From the NCBI GenBank assembly GCA_025093985.1, contig JACAAK010000010.1, forward strand, positions 335,501 through 399,500: a stretch of 64,000 nucleotides of DNA, given 5' to 3'. This document shows positions 1 to 10,233 of this stretch, piece after piece (position 1 is the first letter of the stretch; the number at the start of each line of letters is the position of its first letter). This DNA is from Calvatia gigantea (taxonomy: Eukaryota; Basidiomycota; Agaricomycetes; Agaricales; Lycoperdaceae). The position numbers and the translations under genes were made by a program. Under the pieces are notes generated by a model, which searched no databases, was not told the origin of the DNA, and saw only the letters and a list, made by a program, of their open reading frames with translations.

Positions 1-67
1 TTGTAATGGTTAAGAAAGGCAGGGTCCATCATCATCATCAGCATCAACAACAATCATAATGTTTAAC

Positions 68-228
68 CAGACTCCTTCCCAGTCCAGCGTGACGCTCTTA
101 GATAAGCGTTGTTCCGAAGTTTAACTTCAACAACTTTTAATGCGTCCCGTTATAAGTTGTTGAAGTTTCGGTTAAACTTCGGAACAACGCTTATCTAAGA
201 GTGTCCCACTGGACTGGGAAGGAGTCTG
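68..228. mobile_element. 161-bp palindromic MITE (foldback element)
   Basis: Two arms of about 70 bp are near-perfect inverted copies of each other around a loop of about 17 bp. The element begins CAGACTCCTTCCC and ends GGGAAGGAGTCTG. It is flanked by AATGTTTAAC (58-67) and AATGTTCAAC (229-238), a 10-bp direct repeat with one mismatch that looks like an aged target-site duplication. A 9-11 bp duplication would fit a Mutator-like family, but no transposase is present, so the family is inferred. It lies about 365 bp upstream of the kinase start codon and could form a hairpin in RNA or single-stranded DNA. Confidence 0.75.
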
Positions 229-238
229 AATGTTCAAC

Positions 239-593
239 GTTTCAACGTTCTTGTGACTTGATCACTTTGTATTTTGCTTATTTCTTGAATAAGTTGCTGT
301 ACAAAACAGATTAATTATTGAATATAACATACTCTTTACCTTTTGAAGTTGATATGGTGTTGGAATGATCTGTGTTACATCAACTCATCTGTGCAGTGTA
401 GATAAGTTGCAGTACAGAACACATTAAATTAAAGCATCTGAGATCCGTTACTATCACGTGATGATTCGCATGTGATTTGTCGGGGCTCGGGACATCCAAG
501 TCGGGACCATCGTCCGCTACGACGACCTTGAATTTCACTTTTATGTTCTGCAGGTAACTTGTCTGTTACCAAGTCCCATACACCTACAGCACA
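239..593 (+). promoter_or_regulatory. 5' flank of the dehydrogenase kinase gene
   Basis: This is AT-rich sequence between the MITE and the kinase start codon, with no coding signal. It should hold the promoter and 5' UTR. No clear TATA box or other defined motif can be assigned. Confidence 0.35.
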
Positions 594-2372
594 ATGTCCG
601 CAGGCTTTCGCATCAATCCTGCACTATGGGACAAGATCCACCACTTCGCCTCCTTCCCACAGACAGGAGGTGCGTTCTCACTTCCTCTCATCGTCGTCTA
701 CCCCATAGCTCACTCACTCGATATATGGTGATCAGTATCGCTACAGCAGATGATCCTATTTGGTCAGAATCCTAGCCAGGGAACATTGCTGAAAGCTAGT
801 CAGTTCCTTGCAGGTGCGGCGTTAACTCCCATTGTTCGTGTGCCGTGAACTTACTTGCGGTGAGTCAGAGGAATTGCCAGTGCGGCTGGCCCATCGTGTC
901 AAGGAGTTGGATGAACTGCCTCATAACCTCAGTATGATGCCCTCGATCAAGAAGGTCAAGAACTGGTATGCCCAGTCCTTTGAGGTACCTCCATATCCCC
1001 CTTGCACACTCTCCCCAGTCACTGACTCATTGTTTCCAGGAACTTATCACCTTTCCCTCAATCCAACTTTCACAGGGTGTCCGTCAAGCACTTATGATGC
1101 CCCGATCTGGAGAGACTTCCTTGCCTGAGTCGATACCAAACCCCACTTTCAATCCTCTTGGTGACGATTATAGTGTATCCCAAGGCCTCGATGGAAACGG
1201 CAATGGGGGTGGAAGCGGGATTGGGAACGGTTTCAATAAGCTGAAATTGAGGGTGCCAATGGAAAAAAGGTGCGGTTCCAATGTACCTGATCGTCGTATG
1301 TATTTTCATCAAACAGTTCCCATTTGGAAGGTACTACGCAAGCACTAATCGTATCGACTGGCCTCCTGAGGTACAAGACTACAACAAACGTTTCACCAAA
1401 CTACTCGACCACATTAAGAGTCGCCATGACCCCACCGTAACGACCGTTGCACAGGGTGTCTTGGAGTGGAAACGGAGCCAGAATGCCCGCCATATCGGTC
1501 ACGATATCCAGGCGTGGTTGGATCGTTTCTACATGTCGCGGATTGGCATTCGTTTCTTGATCGGTCAACGTGAGTCGTTCCTCCTTTTTAATAACCGTGT
1601 TGGTCCCTTGACCACATATATGTGTGTTTTTTACAGACGTTGCTTTGAATACCCAACAAGCACACGAGGATTACGTCGGTATCATCTGTACGAAAGCGGT
1701 CCGTGTATAGTTTGTTGCACTCAGCCAGAGTAAATTGACCATGGCTTCTCAAACAGAACGTTCACGACATCGTCCAAGAGGCCATTGAGAATGCCCGCTT
1801 CGTATGCGAGGAGCATTACGCCATGTTCAAAGGCCCTCCCGTTCAGCTCATCTGCCCCAAGAACCTGACTTATGCTTATGTCCCCGGTCATCTTTCCCAC
1901 ATCGTTTTCGAACTGCTCAAGAATTCGCTACGTGCCGTCGTAGAACGCTTCGGAGTGGACAAAGAGGATCATTTCCCACCTATCAAAGTTGTCGTTGTGG
2001 AAGGAAAAGAGGACATTACTATCAAGATCTCTGACGAAGGTGGAGGTATTCCTCGGAGTGCCATTCCTTTGATTTGGACATACATGTACACGACTATGGA
2101 AGGGCAAAGGATAGATCAGGATTTTCAAGCGAGTGACTTCAAGGCTCCCATGGCTGGCTTCGGTTACGGGCTTCCGTTATCAAGATTGGTATATTTTCGT
2201 TCCTCTGTTTCCCAGACTTTTTTTTTTCGGTTTGTTTACTCATGATATCGTCTGTTTCTAGTACGCTCGTTACTTCGGAGGGGATCTGCGGCTAATTGCC
2301 ATGGATGGCTTCGGCACTGATGTGTATATCCATCTGAATCGCCTATCTAGCAGTCGGGAACCTCTACCTTGA
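594..2372 (+). CDS. Mitochondrial pyruvate/branched-chain dehydrogenase kinase
   Basis: This is a protein kinase of the PDK/BCKDK family, which phosphorylates and inactivates the E1 subunit of a mitochondrial 2-oxoacid dehydrogenase complex. Despite acting on serine it has a histidine-kinase-like (GHKL) ATP fold. The start ATG at 594 opens [15 protein letters not shown]. The N-terminal helical domain carries the family's [15 protein letters not shown] segment. The ATP-binding domain shows an N-box near [12 protein letters not shown], a G1 box DEGGGIP and a G2 box [10 protein letters not shown]. The C-terminal part contains YARYFGGDL and [13 protein letters not shown], and the stop is at 2370-2372. 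At least seven short introns interrupt it, for example one ending just before the GAG GAA codons near 869, one near 1270-1335, one between GYGLPLSRL and YARYF (about 2190-2262). Whether the target is pyruvate or branched-chain dehydrogenase cannot be decided by eye. It converges on the WC-1 gene. Confidence 0.9.
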
Positions 2373-2755
2373 AATCTACACATCTCTTTTTGCTACTCTC
2401 ACCACCTTAATCTCATCCGCAGAGTTACTGCGTGTTGCATATTCTGATCTAACAAAACAAACTCCCCTCGCCCGTTCATTTAATTTCGCTTGTAGAGTGA
2501 TCGTTGCATGTGTTTATAATTCAATATCCTTAACCGAGCTTCTTCCATTGTGTGATCCAAAAATAATTCTGTATTGCACTAAGAAAATCTACCTATGAGC
2601 ATGTGCGTAATATAAGTCCATGCAGGTGCTACTCCTACAGAATGATGAAAAAAAAAGAGGCAAGGCAAGACAAAACAAGAACCAATGAACCCAAAAGAAA
2701 CAAACTTGCGCCATGTGTCGAATTATAATGATCTACATTAGGGGTCATACATTGT
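2373..2755. other. Convergent 3' spacer
   Basis: Non-coding sequence between the stops of the kinase (+) and WC-1 (-). It is AT-rich with several poly-A-like stretches (for example 2645-2710), fitting two overlapping 3' UTRs. No gene was seen. Confidence 0.5.
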
Positions 2756-5673
2756 TCACCGGGTCATGGCAACGTCCCATGAACGCTTGAGGGTCTGAAG
2801 GCGCGGATCGCTCTGCGTCTGATTATGCTGCAGAAACAGCGAGGTATCCCATCCGTGTGATATGGGTATCGCTGGTGGTGCCCTCTGAGGTTGGGGAGAG
2901 CAGGTAAAAGGTCCTTGATCCACCGAAGAATAGTGAGGAAGGCCCCGATGAGCGAGTGGGTTTTGGAGCCGTGGCGTCTGCTCGCAGTTCATGGCGTAAT
3001 GTTGTTGGTGATGATGACTTGTTGGAGGGCGGTGGTCAACTTGGTGAGGGTGGTGGTTGGAGTGATGGTGGAAGTTCGTCTGGGTGGCGTAATGGTCAGG
3101 TGCTTCGTGGGGGCTGTGCTGTGGCACGTCAGGTACCCTTCGACGTATATCCTCCGCTTCCTTGAGCTTCTCTAAAGCGTCGATTTCGTCTGTTAGTCGT
3201 TGATTGGCGAACCGGATCTGTTGTACCTCGTACTGCCAGCTCGAGTCCCGACTAGTATCGAGCGGTTCAAAGACGTTGGCGGTTAGGGAATGAGCCAAGG
3301 AGGCGGAAGGTTGCTGTGAGGATTCGAATGATTGAACCAATCGAAGTTGATAAATAAGCGGAGCCCGAGCAATACCCGTGCTTGACTGGGCTAATAGGGG
3401 ATCATGTCTCGGTTGATACAACACGAAAAGGACGTCCACGATAGACCCGTTCTTGTGCCGTATCTTGCAATAAACCCGCCTCGGGTTCGAAATTCCGCCT
3501 GTCTCGTCCAACGAACGTATCTCGTCAAACAGGGCTTTCGAACCATCAACAACAAACTTGGAAAGCTGTCTTCCAGTCAACTCCGAGGGGCTCCAGCCGA
3601 GAATATCCCCGACAGCGGCACCAACAACCACGAATGACACGGCCTCGGCACGAGAACTACTCGACAACATACCCCATGTCTCTGTTTGAACCTCTCGCAT
3701 TCCTCGTTCGTGTTCATCAAACACCGTCACTGGCATACCTAGACTGCCCTGAGCAACAAGATGCCAATCTAAACTGGGCATCTCCTTTGCACGAGCGCTC
3801 AAAATAATCGCTTTACGACCTTTTCCTGGTTCTAGATGCAAACGCCCTTTACACTCGATCCAAACATAAGCTCCGGTTTTCGTCCGCATCCTGAAAAGTA
3901 GATCAACTGTGCGTGGCGCCATCTGCATTCCAACAGGGTGCACTTGACTTTGATCCGCCATCGCTGCCGCTGTCACCCCTGGACTATTGTTGGCCTCAGC
4001 ACATGCGCCACCACCACCGCTCCCAGAACCGTCCGCTACGGACATCATCGCGGCAGCGAGTCCAGTCGCACTACCCTCTTTTAGCTCCCGCATCAGAGGG
4101 ACAACATCTTCAAGATGTGCATAGTCCGAAATACTCCGCTCAACCAGTTCCTCGGGCTCGTAGCCTAACACTCTACGTACGCTAGGCGCTACGTAGAGGA
4201 ATTTTCCTTTGAGAGATACGACAAGAACGAAATCAGGGGATGTCTCGAGTAATATGAGATGTAGGAAGCTGGTTGATCCCAGAAGTTGATAGGAGGGAAG
4301 AACGGTCCGATTCCGCACAGGTAGAGGAGGAAGCAACGGATGACGAGTGAGAGGAGCACACCGTTGTCGAAGATGAAATCGGGATTGATTTGATAAAAGC
4401 AGGGTCGGAGAGTAACTTCTTAAGGTCCCTCGAAACTCTGATGGAAGGAATTATAGATTTCCTATCTTTGAGATGGATGTTGCCTCCACCTCCGCCGCTT
4501 ACTTCGTGGAGGGGACCGTCCCCCAAGGAGGAAGAGGAAGGTTGAGCTAACGCGCTACATTGTTGCGAGCCACGGTCAACCATGTAACTTCCATTACGTA
4601 GTTTTTCGAGGATAATGTTAGGCTGTTCGGTCAAATCAACTTGGAAGCCAACGTGATAGACGACCTCCGATTCCTCATGGAGAGCACCAGATACGCCGCC
4701 CAATATTGGGATCACGGTGACGAGGTTCATGAAAGCCGTACCGTCTTTCTTGTAGTTGATGATACTGGCCTGACATTCCTTGTCGGCGTTGAGGTTTTTC
4801 TTGAGATGGTTGACAGCAGTTTGGTCTGTGTAACGCCGAGTTTCCCCACGGACCACCCGGCCGTTGGGAGCTTGGAGGAAGCGACAGTTGCGACCCAAGA
4901 CTTCGTTCTCTGTATAGCCGGTAAGATGGCAGAAGGTAGGAGAGCAGTAGATGATGGGATGGTCGAATCTGCGGACATCAACGACGACGAAGGAGCATGT
5001 TAGATCAACGGGCCCGAGGACAACACGAGGATTAGGACGGTTGGCCACTCTAGCAAGAATGGAAAGAAGGTCGAAACCAGAAGCCGAGTATACGGGGAGA
5101 CCTAGTGAGGGAGGAACGGGAAGGTTAGGTGGGGGAGAGGTGGACTGGACCCTGTTGCGGTTGGATAAAAGTAGAGAGTTCTGTCTGGGTAAGAGTGCGA
5201 GGGTTGGGAAAGGAGGGAGGAGGGGCCTGAACACTTAGAGAGATCTGCGAGTCAAAATCAAAGGGTGCAGAAGCAGATTGTGGTTGTTGTTGTTGCTGCT
5301 GGTGTTGAAGCTGATGGTGCTGGTGCTGGTGCTGGTGGTAGTGGTTATGAGATTGTTGCACATAGGGTCGGGACACCTGAGGCGATCCCTGTTGTCGGTG
5401 CTCGTTCTGTGGATATCTAATCTAACATAAGTCAAACAATAAAGTAGAAACGAGCAGAGAATCTGACTGGTGTGTGAAGAGACGGGGGGTGAAGCCATTG
5501 TTACTAAACCAAGTGTGTGCTAATTGGTTGTCGGAGAGAAGACTGACAGGGAGTACTTCTGCACCACCTCCTGGAGCGAGTGTTGGTGCAGAAGAGCACA
5601 CAAAGGAGGGGATCTGGAACTGGACGGGAGGTGGGAATGGGTTTGGGTAGTTGAGCGGGGTGTCGAAGGACAT
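2756..5673 (-). CDS. wc-1: White Collar-1-type blue-light photoreceptor (LOV/PAS)
   Basis: This is a flavin-binding blue-light receptor and transcription regulator that in fungi works in the nucleus with WC-2. The N-terminus from 5673 is low complexity and His/Gln-rich. A 45-nt intron (5451-5407) and a 49-nt intron (5150-5102) can be read with frame preserved. The LOV domain follows, with the signature GRNCRFLQAPNG whose Cys would form the flavin adduct, and ends near EVVYHVGFQVDLTEQ. A third intron lies around 4260-4355 and joins to a PAS domain containing LLETSPDFVLVVSLKGKFLY and RRVLGYEPEEL. A third PAS region lies near 3400-3700. The last part is His/Pro/Gln-rich and ends with no CXXC...CXXC GATA finger, as known for basidiomycete WC-1 (Cryptococcus Bwc1, Coprinopsis Dst1), where DNA binding is supplied by WC-2. 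The exact splice of the third intron is uncertain. Confidence 0.9.
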
Positions 5674-6142
5674 GGTGGAGAGGAGAGAAGATGGGGAAGT
5701 GGTTATGTACTTGCAGCCTCCGTTCTCATGACGTCACATTTATGTTTCTCAAACTGGGTTATTCAATTACTTGGATTGTGTAAATATGTAGCCTTTACAT
5801 AAACCCACTAGATCCAGTTGAGCACGATAAATGTGCAGGGTTGGGGCTGTACAGGCGCTGCTAATCTATGCCCCGTTTCCCCTAACCCCCGTCCACTAAA
5901 CACAGGACGAAGTAGTGAATATGAGGCAATCCAAATCCCACGGTCCATGCGGACCAATGTCTTTGTTAGTTATGCTTCTTTCTACACCCACAGCCGCCGC
6001 TCTTTACGTAGCTCACCTTCTTTTCCACAAAGCGCGGCTCACTTCCATACCTTGACATCACATCTCAGAAGTATCCATGCTTGCAGTATATTGACACTAG
6101 AAGCAACACATGTACCCAACGACACTCTCCTATCTCTTGCAC
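5674..6142. promoter_or_regulatory. WC-1 upstream region and L10 3' flank
   Basis: Spacer between the WC-1 start (5673, minus) and the L10 stop (6143, minus). It must contain the WC-1 promoter and the L10 3' UTR and terminator. Short reading frames here look like chance frames. No specific light-response or core promoter motif could be assigned. Confidence 0.4.
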
Positions 6143-7062
6143 TTAAGCACGGAGCTGGTTGCGCAGGTTCTGCTCCAAGTTGCCCTTGGGTCGGATGAAT
6201 TTCACGTAAGCTCCATCCCTGTTGTACGAAATCAAGTCAGAGATTGTCGAAGAATCCCAGAAAGGCAAAAAGGAAACGGGATGAGGGGAAGGAAGACAAG
6301 GAGGAACCGGGGGGATGGGAAACCAGGGGGGGGGGAACAGACTACTCACTGCATCACCTTCTTCTCTTCCTTAAGCTTCAAATAGTCCGCCTTATCCACA
6401 TTCGTGAATCCCCACTTCTTCGAAACGATGATTTTCTGACGGCCAGGGAATTTATAACGAGCACGGCGGAGGGCCTCAATGATAACGGCGGCATTCTGTT
6501 CCCTGCAACGGATTGACAGGAGGATCTGTCCAATGTTGACACGTGCAACGGTACCATATGGCTTGCCCCAAGCGCCACGCATGCCGGTTTGAAGACTGGA
6601 TATAGATGATAAGCACACACACACAATTTATCATTCCCTCCCAAAGTCTAAGCCTCACCGATCAGCACCAGCACAACTCAGCATCTTGTTGATACGAATA
6701 ACGTGGTATGGGTGCACACGGACACGAAGGTGGAACGAATCCTTGCCCGAAGTCTTCGTCACATACTTGTTAGCGCAGATACGAGCGGCTTCAAGAGCTT
6801 CACTCGACAACTGCTCGTACTCGTCGGATACCAAGTGACAGCAGAAGGGGAAATCGTCGACAGATGCGCGTTTACGGCCCAAATCGAAAATGCGGATCTA
6901 ATATTAATAATGAACCCGTCCCCCCTCAAGAGTTAGACAGGCGTGTTTCATCGCACAAAATTTAGAGCGTGCCTTGGGATCGGGGACACCACGATTGTAC
7001 CTAGACTTGGGGTACGGCTTGTTCTTGCAGTAGCGGTAGCAGCGAGCGGGACGACGGCCCAT
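6143..7062 (-). CDS. RPL10: 60S ribosomal protein L10 (uL16)
   Basis: This is a large-subunit ribosomal protein of the peptidyl-transferase/P-site region, loaded late in cytoplasmic 60S maturation. Four exons are read with continuous frame: 7062-6973, 6897-6659, 6595-6350 and 6218-6143. The product begins [19 protein letters not shown], contains [21 protein letters not shown] and [15 protein letters not shown], and has the P-site loop area around [20 protein letters not shown]. It ends NLRNQLRA. The length fits the eukaryotic family at a little over 210 residues. The first intron (6972-6898, 75 nt) starts with GC instead of GT (AAG|GCACGC) and ends TTAG. No GT donor nearby keeps the conserved sequence, so this is a likely GC-AG intron. 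The other two introns have GTGAG donors. Confidence 0.95.
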
Positions 7063-8300
7063 GATTAATCCTATTCAAAAAGCAGAATTTTTTTTTTTGA
7101 TTAGAAATCGAGTCCAAAGCTTCATCCAGCCCTCCCGTCGTCCATCCAGCCCAATCCCATCACTTTTCATCGAAAAAAAGCGTTCAAGAACCACCGGAAG
7201 GAGCTGTAGGAGCATAAATTCGATACTCACAGTTGTTGTAACGGGGTGAGAGGGAAAGAAAGTAGCTACGGCCGACGACGTGGGGCCGTTTTGTTCGACA
7301 CAGCAATGAGATGACTAACCGACTACTCGATGAGTAAGCCCGTTGTGGCTGTGCAGGATGCGTCAGCACCATCACTCTCGTCAGCTCTCATCATACAATT
7401 GACGTTTCTTGTGCTCCATTCACATACACCACGATATATTTGGAGACTGCGCCGAGATACCCGAACTTATCTAAGTATACACCCTAGCCATCCAGCTGGG
7501 CGCGATGGGCGGAGAGTAATTAGGACTATATTAAAAAATATTGATCTCCGGGGCGTAGAGTCGCACTGGTGATGAAAAGATTACTAGAGGACTCGTGCAG
7601 GTAGTCATGTCGAGCGTGACGCGGCCAACCACCCAAACTTCAAAGCTTCAGGCCTTAAGGATGGCTGGTACCGATTGATAATTATGCACGAAGGGCCCAC
7701 AGCCCATACACATGTCATGACCTTATCACATACTGTCATACTGACCCTCGTTTCTTCCTCGAGCTGCGAGTAGGACCTCCCACGTAAAGGTTAAATATAT
7801 GCAGAACAAAGCTCTAACGTCCTTGGAACCACAAGCACACGAGGTGGACCGATGATCGCACGTCCTTACGCCTCGCAAACTTGCTTTGGGATTAATTAAT
7901 TATGATATCCTCAAGCTATTCATAGCTGGCCCTGGTTGGATGTTCGGCTCCGATTGTAGTCTCTGCATACTTACTCCTTCAGATACCCCATTACAGGTCA
8001 TTGGTATAATCGAACCCCTTAACGCCATGCAGGGCGAAACACCATTGGACAGTCTGTAATAACCGCATTGGAATTAATATACGTAGCCCCCTGTTTGACT
8101 CAAAATTTGTCAAACTCAAGTCACCAAGTGAGTTTCTCCTGCTCTGCGGTATTACTCACCGTTACTCACCGACTTGAGCGTTCCTTTCGGCGTATGAAGT
8201 ATAGTAAGTGTGGTGTTTACTCATCTTTATTTTCTGAATGAAGTACATGGATGCATAACCCCATGCTCTAATAGTAAAAAAATGGTGAATTAGACAAACA
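7063..8300. other. Intergenic region upstream of L10, downstream of uS5m
   Basis: About 1.2 kb without a supported gene. The part next to 7063 holds a poly-T run and should be the L10 5' UTR and promoter, possibly with a 5' UTR intron around 7100-7320. The part near 8160-8300 is the 3' flank of uS5m. Short frames here have no recognisable content. Confidence 0.4.
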
Positions 8301-9209
8301 TTACTTGCGCAAACTGATAAGTTTTCTCCCCCGAGCCCTCTCAAGCTCCGTCTGACCTTGCATTCCAACTCCCTTACTCAACCGCTTGCCCTTCCCACCA
8401 ACACCATCGCCCATCCCCACCGGAGCATGCCCCGCATGTAACATCCTAAACGCCGCCTTGATCACATTCAACTTATTCCTACTCCCCCACACCTTCGCAC
8501 TGATATCCTTAAACCCAGCCGCCCTCATAATCTGATGTAAGAACGGATTACACCGCAACCCGAACCCAACAGGTCTCGGCCTAACAATCAACCGCGTCGC
8601 ACCCAACTTGGTCTCCATCTCCGTCCAAACCGTCCGCTGTTCAAATCGTTCCACCCAATCCATATTCTTCACAGCCTCAATACGGGCTTTTTGGAGTGCG
8701 AGACGCGCGTTGAAATCTTTCGCTTCGCCATACCCGACGAGGCCGTTCCCGTCACCGACAAGAACGAGGAAATATTTGCGCATGATTTTGCCTTTGCCGG
8801 TTTGTTGTTTTACGGTGCGAGCGATGAGGATGGATTGGTAGAGGTTACGGACTTGTGACATGGGCAAGGCAAAGGTTTGGGAGGTGCCTTCAGTTTGGGA
8901 CGTGCTCGCTGCCTTGGTACTTGAGGATGGAGTGGGAGTGGAGGGATTGTCATCGAAAACGGAGACGTGGTTACGGACAATGACGCGTCCACTGTATGGG
9001 TTTCGCTTGCCGGGTGGGATGTCCAAGACGTCTCGTGCGTCGAGGTGGGGGATGGGTTCCATTAGTGTTGGAGGTGTTTTACTGTTGGGGTCTTGAGACG
9101 CAACGATTTGGGAGAACCTGGCATTGTGGGCTGGTTGGGCGAGAAGACGCAGAGTATGGAAAAGCGGCCTCAATGCTGTCCGGTGTTGCATGTTTTTGAC
9201 GGACAGCAA
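8301..9209 (-). CDS. Mitochondrial ribosomal protein uS5m
   Basis: This is a component of the small subunit of the mitochondrial ribosome, homologous to bacterial S5, which helps maintain decoding accuracy. It is a single open frame of 302 codons. A second in-frame Met at 9191 gives MQHRTALRPLFHTLRLLAQ, a more typical basic and hydrophobic mitochondrial presequence, so 9191 may be the true start. The S5 RNA-binding half is seen in GKGKIMRKYFLVLVGDGNG and VGYGEAKD. The C-terminal half is seen in KLGATRLIVRPRPVGFGLRC and FLHQIMRAAGFKDISAKVWG. The fungal N-terminal extension (about residues 30-120) is Ser/Thr/Pro-rich. The ending is basic (ARGRKLISLRK). Confidence 0.9.
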   Translation of the reverse strand: MLSVKNMQHRTALRPLFHTLRLLAQPAHNARFSQIVASQDPNSKTPPTLMEPIPHLDARDVLDIPPGKRNPYSGRVIVRNHVSVFDDNPSTPTPSSSTKAASTSQTEGTSQTFALPMSQVRNLYQSILIARTVKQQTGKGKIMRKYFLVLVGDGNGLVGYGEAKDFNARLALQKARIEAVKNMDWVERFEQRTVWTEMETKLGATRLIVRPRPVGFGLRCNPFLHQIMRAAGFKDISAKVWGSRNKLNVIKAAFRMLHAGHAPVGMGDGVGGKGKRLSKGVGMQGQTELERARGRKLISLRK

Positions 9210-9582
9210 GAACTTTGGAATTCGGAATCAAATTTGGAAGATCACGTTACCGCCTGTACGTAGTCATGTGATTTCACCAAAAGACGAGCGTCGAGCAGGA
9301 CCCAGGAATGCCTCTCACAAAATGGAGAACTGTAGCGAGTCACCGCGCACATGCAATAAGGCCACCAAGACGGGAATAAACTCGAGGGTCGCGGCGAATG
9401 TGACTAAGGCTGAAATCTATTTTTTGCGCGGGTCCCGCTTGAGCGGAGAGTGCCTGTTTCTCTTTACACTGCGGCTCGTGTTCATGAATTTTGTCACTAC
9501 GGATTCCCGTCCATCGGTAGCCCCAGGATCTTACAAAATAAAAATGGGGCTCCGGTACCCGGATTTTTGGATATGGCTTTTC
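9210..9582. promoter_or_regulatory. uS5m upstream region
   Basis: This is the promoter side of the uS5m gene. A plus-strand open frame of about 200 codons crosses it but has no recognisable features and overlaps the uS5m start antisense, so it is taken as a chance frame. Confidence 0.35.
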
Positions 9583-10070
9583 TTAAGACACTGGCGCGCT
9601 CGAAACTCCCTTCGAATCCAGTCCAAAGTTGACCCAATTAAACTCACGTATCCTTGCACATACCACCACGCTTTCTTTGGATTCACTCTTGAAAGCTGTC
9701 AACCTGCCAAGGCCTGGGGCTTCATTGGTCAGACCTAATTCCTTAATCGTCATGTAATAAAACGTGGCGTTTTGGTCAATGTCAAAGTTCTGCCTTGTGT
9801 TGACGCTAATCTTGGGCACTCTGATGAAAGTTTTTTACTTCGTCATGGGCGGATCGTACGCCTCCTATATCCACCTTGAAATACCATCTATATGAAATAA
9901 AACCTCCACCCGCATCAAAATTACCGGCGGCAGCAGCGGCATTGCAGCTATTCAAAGCATGTTGTAACCTAGGAAAGATGATTGCTGCTGTATCGAAGCT
10001 CGACTTATTCTCGGACTGTTCAAATCTACCATGCGGCGCCAGCACTTCAAATAAGTGAATACAATCAATA
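9583..10070 (-). pseudogene. Possible small unrecognised gene or relic
   Basis: Two adjacent minus-strand frames look protein-like but belong to no family I recognise. The upstream part (about 10070-9830) contains FDTAAIIFPRLQHAL and ISYRWYFKVDIGG. The downstream part (9819-9583) contains TRQNFDIDQNATFYYMTIKE and LGRLTAFKSESK. A short intron around 9860-9815 could link them, but no splice pair keeps both frames cleanly, so this may be a broken gene. It sits between the 3' end of the WDR24-like gene and the uS5m promoter. Confidence 0.3.
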
Positions 10071-10233
10071 GCCTTACCTACTAAAATTACATCTGTCCCT
10101 TACATCCATTATTCCCTTTTTCCTGTTATCGACAATGATAGTCAAAACGCATATCCCTCAACGAATCATCGAGAACACCCATTGAAGTGTGATAACATGG
10201 GTTACCTAACTGTAACCCAGTCCACCTTTACAT

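Noticed and set aside
9124..9738. A 204-codon plus-strand open frame.
   Set aside because: It overlaps the uS5m start antisense, has no recognisable domain and its composition looks random.
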